A stretch of 64,000 nt of DNA from Craspedostauros australis. Lineage: Eukaryota > Bacillariophyta > Bacillariophyceae > Mastogloiales > Achnanthaceae. Location: assembly GCA_026770025.1 (NCBI GenBank), contig JAMXDE010000037.1, forward strand, positions 372,001-436,000. Direction: 5' to 3'. Positions within the stretch are counted from its first letter, which is position 1, and each line of letters begins with the position of its first letter. Shown one piece after another: positions 55,605 to 64,000 of this stretch. Below the pieces are notes generated by a model, which was not told the origin of the DNA, searched no databases, and worked only from the letters and a program-made list of their open reading frames with translations. Both the position numbers and the translations under genes were made by a program.

Positions 55605-57544
55605 TCAAGAAGTCGAGGTGTTGGTTTTGCAAGTATCGTGCCAAATGCCAGGCATGGCCCACTTGCGAGTCAGCACCGGCATGGTCACCCAATTCACACT
55701 CCGCATGGGGCACTCGCGTTCATGCTTGGGCATCGCTGCGCGGAAGGCGAAGTCCTTGTCCCAGACTGCGACCTTCGCGATCACGTCTTCAGCCGGAACT
55801 GCTTTGCTCGGCACACCATCGTTCGTCTCGTTGTACACTGTCACGACCCCCGTCCGACCTCGCCAAACGTACTGCGTCACGTTGTCCACAGCAGGTAGCC
55901 TGGACCCTTCGAAATTCTCCCTGTTTGCATACTTCATGGCTGCTTCCTTCGAACCTGCATCGGCTTGTGGTAGTATCGACAGCGCCGGGTGTATCGTTAT
56001 CGTGGCTTTGTCCCCACCATTGCTCACGACTGTCTTTGTGACAGCCCCTCGCGTTGTTGCTGCGTCAGAAGCTGCCTTTGCTCTGGTGCTTTCGTCGTCC
56101 CACAGCACCATGTACGAACGCCTCGACGATGCCTGCTTCGACTTCCAGATCATGCGATTCCAAACCACCTGATCGTCGCACGTGCACGTCTTGCAAGGGA
56201 ATGGGTCTCCAAGGCACCCGCACTTCTTCAGCACGGTTTGGACGAGCCGCTTCACACCATCCGAGTCGCCTCTCATCCATGACATTCCTCCGCACGTGAC
56301 GAAGCCGTTGCCAAAGTACACGTCTGATGTGGATGAAAGGGGGATACGAGGAAGGAGTTGAGTAGCAGACACGTTGCAAGCGGAGTCCACGCACGGACAC
56401 ATGCACGAGCACAGTTTTGGGCACGGCAGAGAACAACGGCGCACGAGTACGAGTAGAGAAGGAAAGATGGAAAAAAGAGCAGGTGAGAACAATGCTTTGC
56501 TCATCCTCAACAACATGCTTCTGCAGCTGACATCGATCTTTGTCATTACGCGTATCAGCGACAGGTAATCGCATTCCTCTCAGTTGCGGCTTTGGCCCAA
56601 GTTTAACTTCAAGCCGTTCATCCGATCAACTTGCAAAGCCGCATGCATCGTCAAACGTGTGTGAACACCCAACACATAGATCGATGGCCAGAGAGCAAGC
56701 ACGGGAAATCTTCTATCCGTCCATCCGTACCTTGTGGATAAGCCGTTTCGTACGCCAGGAACATATCGCGATCTGTCGAGGCGAACTTCTCGACGTCGAA
56801 GAAGGACATGAAGTGGTTGTCAACATCCGTCAGCAGCACATGATCCGTCTCATTCTGAAGCAGATCGTGAATGTACATCCAGCGTCGCGGAAACAGCTGC
56901 CGCCGATATTCCCGCTGCGTGCGCCCGCCATGCGTGATCTTCCTCCCCGTGCAGAATGGGTAGGGCATTTGTGAGCAGCGGACATCTCCCTCCTGCTGAA
57001 AGTACTCGTACGTTTGTTCATCCATGGTGATCAGCTCATGCTGGTTGTATCCCAACTCTGCCAGCTTGCGATACCACCGAAGGCCGTACTCTCTGTACCG
57101 GTAATCGCAAAAGGCAATTATTTTGGTCGTCAATGCCTTGCCTTTCCTGACGTGCGCGGCTGTGTCGATTTGGGCACCCGTGGCCTTCGACACCGTTGTG
57201 GTCGTGGCGTCACCGGCGCTGTTGCTGACAGTATTCGCCTGCTGCGTTTGTTCCGAAGTCTTCGCAACCGTGACGTTTCCAATATGCTGCGGTGTCCGCT
57301 GCTTCGATTCCTGCGCCACCACCTGAGAAAGAAGCGGTGCAAGGTGCGGGTTGTCACTCTGGTGCGCCACATCCAAGGCGTCGATCTGTGGCGCTGGGAT
57401 CGCATTCATGGACATCTGAAGCGATGAGAAAATGCTCGCCAGCATGATCAGCCCCACCACTGCAATCGTGGACTTCTTGAAACCATTGGATTGCCCACTC
57501 ATGGTCGGTGCGCTTTGATCTTTGGCTCCTCGAGATGGCATCAT
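55605..57544 (-). CDS. Nucleotide-diphospho-sugar transferase (PF03407 type), two exons
   Basis: Exon 1 is 57544-56731 and exon 2 is 56323-55605. The donor CAAG|GTACGG and the acceptor CATCAG|ACGTGT join after the first base of a codon to read YPQDVYFGNGFVTCGG, giving 510 residues. A membrane anchor (about 28-45, STIAVVGLIMLASIFSSL) marks a type II Golgi protein. The stem is T- and Q-rich. The catalytic domain has TKIIAFCDYRYREYGLRWYRKLAELGY, REYRRQLFPRRWMYIHDLL and the metal-binding LLTDVDNHF, then in exon 2 FVTCGGMSW and DDQVVWNRMIW, the order expected for this glycosyltransferase family. Donor sugar and acceptor are unknown. An alternative start is the ATG at 57502. Confidence 0.75.
56324..56730 (-). 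other. Intron of the glycosyltransferase gene
   Basis: 407 bp, GTACGG donor and CATCAG acceptor on the minus strand, phase 1. Removing it joins the DVD block to the FVTCGG block. Confidence 0.65.
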
Positions 57545-58330
57545 CTTCGCACGGTGGCGCTGCTGCACATTTGCACCAGTGAAGCTGAAGTGGCTGATGT
57601 CGCTGATGGTTTGGCGATCAGTAGACCTTGACAGCAGCCTCACGGGAGACTTCCGATCACCGAACCAGCTGAGCAATGACCTGGACTGCTAGAGAAGCAA
57701 TCATTCGTTCTCAACTTCACGCTGGGTCGGTTACGAAACACAGGAGGAAGTGCGAGAAAGGGGTCGATGGATGATGATGACGATGATGATGGTGTGCACT
57801 GTGGATCCCCGTGCGTATGTCCAAAGCAGGATGGTGTCGCGAAACAGTCATTTTGTGTTCGGCGATCCACGTTTCTGGTTTCTTTGGAATCTATTGCCGA
57901 ACTCGTGATTCGATCGTTGTCAGCATGATCAAGTCACGAGCTCTGTCCGCCTCCATGCTACGGCCAGCCGTACGATGATGCGCAACGCGCTCACCAAATG
58001 ATGGCGATCAATCAAACATCAAACCAAAGAGAGACGCACAGCTCATCATACGTACTCTAGGATACATACTTATACAGTGAGACGCTGGCGAGGGAGAACG
58101 CAAGGAGAAAGATCATCCTTTCATGTTGCGCGTTCTGTCCCTCTCTCTGCAGGTGTTGGTCAATCTGCTCACTTCGGAGTCAAATACTCGAGAGAACACA
58201 ATTCAGCCTTGTGTCTCTCCGCCAACCATTCGAAGAACACCAACACCCTAGAGGACGATTACTCGTATATTTGTTTGCGAATGGGTATGCGTATGAGTAG
58301 ACGTGGACGTCGACATTGTCGCACTATCCT
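57545..58330. other. Intergenic region
   Basis: Probable promoter of the glycosyltransferase gene and 3' end of the uL11 gene, with a short GAT-type run near 57770-57795. No gene is supported. Confidence 0.45.
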
Positions 58331-58783
58331 CTATTCCTCAGGATCCGCAGCCTTCACGACAACGCCCATGCTCTTGGCAGTTCCCAGAACCGACCGCGCG
58401 ACGCCCTCCAGCGGAATGTGCCATCGGTGGCTGTCCTTCTGCTTAATCCTGGCAATCTCGTACACGGCTTCCGGCGTGATGTGCCCGCTGGGCATCTTGC
58501 CGGCATTGGGGGAGCCCGGTCCCTTGTCCATGCCGATGGATTGCTTGATCAGCCACGACGTCGGCGGGCTGCGGATGTCGAATGTGTACGTTCTGTCGCT
58601 GAGGGCGTTGAGCTCCACCGACACGGGTGTGTCTCTCTCGTACATCGTGTCCGACTTCTCGTTGAAGTCCTTGCAGAACTGGGCCATGTTGATGCCCAGC
58701 GGACCCAGCGCCTGGCCGATCGCCGGGCCTGGCTTGGCTGCTCCGGCGGGAACGCGGAGCTTCACTGCTCTGACGAAAGACAT
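58331..58783 (-). CDS. Ribosomal protein uL11, mitochondrial type
   Basis: 150 residues. The start KLRVPAGAAKPGPAIGQALGPLGINMAQFCKDFNEKS is the classic L11 N-terminal domain; QFCKDFNE is closer to mitochondrial than to cytosolic or plastid forms. PPTSWLIKQSIGMDKGPGSPNAGKMPSGHIT marks the C-terminal rRNA-binding domain, followed by YEIARIKQKDSHRW and SVLGTAKSMGVVV. uL11 forms the GTPase-associated stalk base of the large subunit. The length is normal for the family. There is no obvious N-terminal targeting extension, and an in-frame stop upstream prevents a longer start in this exon. A 5' exon encoding a presequence cannot be excluded. Confidence 0.92.
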   Translation of the reverse strand: MSFVRAVKLRVPAGAAKPGPAIGQALGPLGINMAQFCKDFNEKSDTMYERDTPVSVELNALSDRTYTFDIRSPPTSWLIKQSIGMDKGPGSPNAGKMPSGHITPEAVYEIARIKQKDSHRWHIPLEGVARSVLGTAKSMGVVVKAADPEE

Positions 58784-59694
58784 GGCTGGCGATGAAAAGT
58801 GAGTCGTGCGCTTTGCTTTGCTTTGGTATGCTGTGCTGTGGAACTCTTCGCGTCAATTGTGTGGCTGCCACCACGATGCCCGGAGGTTGTCGTTTGATGG
58901 TTGCAAGATGGACGACTAGTCGTACGGGTGTGCTTGATGTGTCGTCTCTTTGTTCGTCCGAGGATGCTGCGAGCTGTGCAATACTTGGATCAGCGTCTTC
59001 TCTGTGCTTGTGGTGTGTTGCCCCCTTGTCGCGTCTTTTTTTTGTGGTGGGTTTGTTGTTGTGATGGGTGTGGACGCGGCAAGCTTGTTGTTGTGGCTTA
59101 GTCGTGGTGGTCGAACAAACAAAAACAAACGAAACAGCCACTTCGACACGATCGACCACTTCAAGCACCCCACAGCCAACAGTCGCATCAGACACTTGCA
59201 TGACTCAAGCAAGATTCGCAAGGAGACCTTCGCCTTGATTCTATCTTGGAGTCGCAGCTCTGGAGAGAGAGGCATCGGAAGATGAAAACGCAGCCCCCAC
59301 CAACAACGAATCACACAGGCGCTTGATCGTTGGGGGGGGGGGGGGAGTGTCCATGGGCTGTCAGAGACGATGGGGTGAATAGTATGAGGGTGTTATATTT
59401 GGCCCGAGTACTCGCGAACGGATCGAAGAACAAGATACGAGTACGGTAAGAGTATGACAATTAATACGCTAGGAGACAGGGGCGTGTCTGCATTCCCATG
59501 GTTCTCGCCATCCGCGTTTTGCGTCACAGCCTTTCCCTCTCAGTCCTTGAGGCAGGATCGACAACGATCGTGTTCGGGTTTTTCTTCGACGCGCCCAATG
59601 GAATGGTACTTGGGTGCTTGGTATCATCTGGCATGCACCGACTGCCAACACCAAAGGAGCCCAAAAGGGATTGCAATGCCGTCACCCAAGTGGT
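58784..59694. other. Intergenic region
   Basis: No gene is supported. It contains a run of 14 G at 59332-59345. Confidence 0.45.
59332..59345 (+). repeat. Homopolymer G run
   Basis: Fourteen consecutive G in non-coding sequence; a likely sequencing or slippage hotspot. Confidence 0.9.
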
Positions 59695-62600
59695 TTAGCG
59701 TTGTTGGTTTCGCAACGCATCCATCAGCTCCTGGAGTGTTGGTTGGGTGCTTTCCTGCCAAGTCGTTGATGCGGCAGAAACAGCCTGTGCCGCCCCCGCC
59801 ATGCCAGATGCTTGGGCCCGACTCGCGGGCGTGGCCAGTGGTGCTCTCGCATTTGCCAGTCTCAGCGCCGTGGCGAATACATCGTTGGATGCGAACTGTC
59901 CCCCACCGGCTTGCAACGCCGCTGCCTGGGCAAGAGCCGCTGTGGGCGCAGCAATGCTAGCCGCGGGTTCGACTTGCCCGGCCAATCTATTCGCAGTTAG
60001 TAGAGCCTCGAGCTGTGCGTTCCCCCCATCGTTACCCCCCAATGCGCCGATCCCGGCGATGCCGCCAAACCCCGGCACCTGGGAAGGCACGCCGGCTGCT
60101 TCGGCACGCAGTTGCTCGACGAATCGAAGCTGCCGCTGCTGCTCCTCAAGCTGAGGATCTGCATGCCGCGCTTGCTTCGAAAGCTGCTGCTGTTGCTTCT
60201 GACTTGCTTCTTGCGCATCCATCACACGCTGCTGCTGCTGTTGCTGCTGCTGTCGCTGTTGGCTATGCTGCAGCAACAGCGTGGTCTGATCTGTCGATAT
60301 GCCAAGCAATCCAGAGCCTGCACCCCGTGCCATCGCTGACAGCTGCGCCTGGTTCGCGCGTGCGTCCAAGCCTTGTCCCTCTCCGGAAGCTCCGGCTTGC
60401 CGTGCCAGCAGGAGCCTTTCGATCGCTGCAGCATCCACCTGAGCTTGAGACGACTGCGCCTGAGCTGCCTTTGCTGCTGGCTGGTCAGCCAGCGCCTGCA
60501 CAATGGAAGAGATGTCAGTCGATGGATCCCCAACGCCGCCTATCCCGACCGAACGACCGATGGAGGCACTGGTGAACGGTTTCCCCGCATCGCCTTGCGC
60601 TCTTCGTATCGCGACCAGTTTCGAAACGATGTCGTCGCTCAGTATTCCAGCTCCTGCACCTCCATGGTGTGCCATCAGCTCCGCAACTGCAGCATTGGCG
60701 CTGGATTCGGTCCCTGCACCTCCTGTGGCCATGCTTGCGAGCAAGGCCTGGTGAGAGAGGAGAGGTGACGTGGTGTTGGTTGGCGCTGAGTAGCTGCCCG
60801 CAAGGCTGGCATTCTCGACGCCTTGGACGACAGAGAAAATGGATGCTGCCTGCCCTTGCGCTTGCGTGAGCTTCGGTTTCCGCTCACTTTCTTGCTGGAG
60901 CTCGGATTGATTCGAGCTTGTGGCTGAACCCGACGACCTGGCCGTCTCCAGCTTTCTACCGCCGAGGCTGACGTCGCTGCTGTTGGGATTCTTTCGTGGA
61001 GGCTTGTCTGGATCGTCATTGCTACTGCCTGACGCGCCGAGGACTGCGTCGAAGTTGTACGTCATGTCGGATGGTGGAACGAATCTTCTTGCGTCCGCCG
61101 GCGTGGCTATGTAGCGGCACAGATGTGGCAAACCTCGTACCATTAGCTGCAGTCACATGAAGGGAGAGCATGCAGCATGCAGCATACGAGCACAGCACAT
61201 GGCATAGAAAACAGGAGCATGATAGAATAGTGACATCAAACAAACAAGTGTTGAGATGGGCACATACAACCAAGGTCAATTTGAGGGGGATGAGAATGTC
61301 AGAAAAACGAGAATCCATTCGACGAACCATCGCAAATCAAACGTGCGAATAGACATGTACGCAAATCAATGTGCACACTGGCAGACTTGCAGAAGGACAA
61401 TGCGAATGTGTGAGTTGCAGAGCATAAAATATGTTACATAGAGCAGCACGTAGACATACGATGTAAACCATACGCTGCAACCAATGGTCGTTCATAATCC
61501 AGGGAATGAGATTTAGATGCCCACAGGAAGAAGGGGCATCCTCCATCAAACAATCGGAGAGACACATCCACCAAAGCCATCCACAGACACAGCTCACAAC
61601 AAAGGAAGGGGCACCACCTCATATCAAATCACCCAATACTAGTTGCACAGCGTATCGAATGGTATGACATGGCAAGACACAAAAAAGGAGGCGCATCGCA
61701 CGATTGCATCTCTTACCTCATGATATATGCACCCGGCATTCTTGCCTGTTGGGACCTGAACGAAGCTGAAGGCCTCCAGCTGGTTCAGGAAGCCAGTGAG
61801 CGTGGCTGCCTTCTGGCCATGGAACTCGATGGATAGGACTGCAGGTTCCAGCTGTTGCACGTTCATGATTTGGAAGCAACGGCCGTTGCTCTTCCACGCG
61901 ATGATGGATGAGAATGACTCTGACGAGAGAATGTGGTGCAGCTTCTGCGAGAAGCTGAGTTGTGCTTGATGTTGCAGCGTTGACAGTTTGTTGAATTGCG
62001 CCCCACCTTCACCAACAATCCCCGCAAGAGGTTTTGGCCGGGTCGATGCGGTGGTCGCCACGTTGCGTGCCAATTGTGATGGGGCTTCTTCCGCATGCTG
62101 GTGCTGGTGCTGCTGTAGCTGGTGCAGCAATCCCAGCTCTGACAGCAGAGCGTACGGTGGCTGTCTACCGAGAGCAGACGCAGCGGAAACGGCAGCGGCT
62201 GCAGCCGCAGTGTCGTGACCTTGCAGCGTGTTCACCCCGGGAACAACAGGCAATCCTCGAGCTCGGCTGAGCAGGCTCTGAATGGCAAAATCGCTGCCTG
62301 GCGCAGCCAATCTCTGCTGCCAAACATCGCCACCGCCAGCCGCAGCCGCTGCTGCGAACATGGTTGCTGATGGGGCCGCGGATGCACTTGTGTGAGCTGC
62401 CGGGAGAGTGTGGCTTTGTTGGGCGGAAACTGCAGTCATGGGAGGCGGCGCCGCTGACGTGACGGCGGTAGTCCTAGTAGGCTTGTCGATGGTTGCCAGC
62501 TGGGCGGGCGGTGGTCGTTTCGCAGCGGCTGCTTGGTGCTTGGCCTGCTGCGATCTGTTCAGTTTCCCTTGGTTGGAGATGTGGGTGGGGTCCTTGATGG

Positions 62601-63600
62601 ATTGGCGCGTCATGAGTCTGCAGAGCTCCGCATTGTCCCGTCGAAAGTGCAGCTGATGCATCGCACCCTTGTCGGGTCCGCTTCCCACGCATTCGAAGCC
62701 CCAGACATTCAACGAGCGCTGGAACGACTTGTACTTGGTCGAGTTGAAGTAGACGGGCATCACCTGCTTGGCGAACTTCAGCTTGTCATGGACCTTGAAG
62801 GACTTTCCCGATGGTAACCATGACACCACCGAGGCGAGGCCATTCTTCTCGACCTCAGACAGCAGCTGGTGCAGCCGGTACGGAAACACAAGACCGCTAC
62901 GCGTCTTGTTGCCGGCGTTTCCGCTTGCCGCTCCGCCCTTGCCCTTACCTTTTGATTTCGTCTTGGTTTTGCTCGATGCCTTTGGCTGCTGAAGTGAGGC
63001 ATTGGCGTGCGTTGGTGGCGTTTTGGTGGACGACTTCGCAGACGTCGCACTTGATGCAACATCCTTTGAGGCGTTTGCAGCATATCTCTGTTGGGCCGTA
63101 TCTTTGGTACTTAACTTGTGGCCGGGGAGACCAGTGGCAGGGCTACCACCCGAGCCTGCCTTCCGACGAACGTTGCGTGCTGACTTGGACAGTTGCGAGG
63201 AGGAGGAAGCTGAATCCTCGTCGTCGCTTTCATCGTTATCGTTGGTGCTCTCGCTGTCATCGTCGTCGTCGTCATCGTCATCGTGATTGTGCTCCTTTCC
63301 GTCTCGATTGCCATTGCCAGTACCCACAACACCACCGCTGTTGTCAGCCTTCGTTTCATCCCGGTCATTTTCATTGTCATTGTCATCGTCATCGTCGCTG
63401 CCAGCAGTCAGCCGTTCACGTACCCGTTTGCGCTTGCGAACATCGTGATGCTGCCTGCTACGGTCGAACGACTGAGGCGAAGGGCGAGATGCAGATCGGG
63501 ATGACGCTGCCTCAACGCCGGAGGCCACAAGTCGTCCAGCATCAGCCAATCTTTTCAGATGCCTCTTGCCATCGTCAGCTTTGCCAGGGGCCTGGTCCAT
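59695..63600 (-). CDS. HSF-type transcription factor with two DNA-binding domains, two exons
   Basis: Exon 1 is 63600-61717 and exon 2 is 61146-59695. The donor GAG|GTAAGA and the acceptor CTGCAG|CTAATG join in phase 0 to read GCIYHELMVRGLPHLCRYI, giving 1111 residues. The N-terminus is basic, acidic and serine-rich. The first HSF domain (about 230-335) has FPYRLHQLLSEVEKNG, VSWLPSGKSFKVHD, FAKQVMPVYFNSTKYKSFQRSLNVWGFECV and GAMHQLHFRRD. The second (about 545-650) has SFSQKLHHILSSE, IIAWKSNGRCFQIMN, AATLTGFLNQLEAFSFV and YHELMVRGLPHL; it spans the intron. The C-terminus is A-, Q- and G-rich, as in activation regions. HSF proteins are the largest transcription-factor group in diatoms. The recognition helix is clear in the first domain and weaker in the second. 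Confidence 0.85.
61147..61716 (-). other. Intron of the HSF gene
   Basis: 570 bp, GTAAGA donor and CTGCAG acceptor on the minus strand, phase 0. It interrupts the second HSF domain just before its RGLPHL block. Confidence 0.8.
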
Positions 63601-64000
63601 GTTGCCCGTGAATCGCGACCCCGACGTGCGCGTCGACTACCGCCCTTGTTCCAACCGATCGTCTGAGTTATGTATGGACGTGGCTCTCTCTCTCTCCTGA
63701 CTCTCTATGTTAGTGTGTGTGCGTGTGTCTCTGATTGTCTCTGCTGTTGCCTTGGTTGTTGCCTGGGTCTCAGTCTGGGTGTTTTGTGTTCGTATTGGTA
63801 TTGTTGCAACCTGCGCGAAGACGGCGTGAGTGGACAAGTGGTTGCCTAGCTACTTAGCTGGCTGGCTTGCTGGATGAATCACAGTGTTGTAGATTTGGAA
63901 TGGTCACAAGTCCGTCGAATTTTTGCGGCTCTGAACAGCAATTGGATGGAGTAGCACAAGCACAAGCACAAGTATCGTACCAGTCGTCGTCTTGAAGTTC
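63601..64000. other. Leader and promoter side of the HSF gene
   Basis: Contains a short CT run near 63684-63702 and TGTG-rich sequence. No gene is supported before the window ends. Confidence 0.45.

Noticed and set aside
58443-59201. 252-codon minus-strand frame overlapping the uL11 gene
   Set aside because: It is a shifted reading of the uL11 coding sequence plus its leader; the uL11 frame has unambiguous family motifs.

Overview
The window is nuclear DNA of a protist, most likely a diatom. The evidence is a heat-shock-factor-type regulator with two DNA-binding domains, a diatom-style cyclin, a cluster of membrane-anchored LRR proteins whose C-terminal tails are cysteine-rich, sparse short GT-AG introns (about 370 to 630 bp), and glutamine- and histidine-rich low-complexity tracts. 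A raphid pennate resembling Seminavis is my best guess, but that is an inference from protein style only.

Left arm (1-18.7 kb), ordinary genes: a membrane-anchored prolyl-iminopeptidase-like alpha/beta hydrolase with a polyQ linker (+), a cyclin (+), a WKF-domain protein (+), a large spliced SANT/Myb-like protein (-), a divergent SASA/acetylesterase-like protein (-), a membrane-anchored protein of unknown function (-), a protein with a glycine-rich C-terminal hairpin (+), and a spliced CRAL-TRIO (Sec14-like) protein (-).

Centre (18.7-45.0 kb): a 26.3-kb unit bounded by perfect 132-bp terminal inverted repeats (18686-18817 and 44887-45018) and a 4-bp target duplication CTAT. It carries two divergent members of one transposase-like family. 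The left one is split by a 3.56-kb PIF/Harbinger-like insertion with its own long inverted repeats and a CAG duplication. The right one is intact and is bracketed by a second, inner inverted repeat. The unit also holds a heavily mutated TLDc-domain gene, a 3-kb field of degenerate tandem repeats and a 13-bp minisatellite. The unit sits at the last codons of an LRR pseudogene; reading across the reconstructed empty site gives that gene a stop codon.

Right arm (45.0-64 kb), on the minus strand: an LRR cluster (pseudogene, intact gene, pseudogene), a protein with two U-boxes, about 2.5 kb without a convincing gene, a spliced nucleotide-diphospho-sugar transferase of the PF03407 type, a mitochondrial-type ribosomal protein uL11, and a spliced 1111-residue HSF-type regulator.

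Functionally, the flanks are a mix of housekeeping and signalling genes with no operon-like logic. The interesting part is the large nested mobile element in the middle. Family names come from motifs read by eye; no database search was run.
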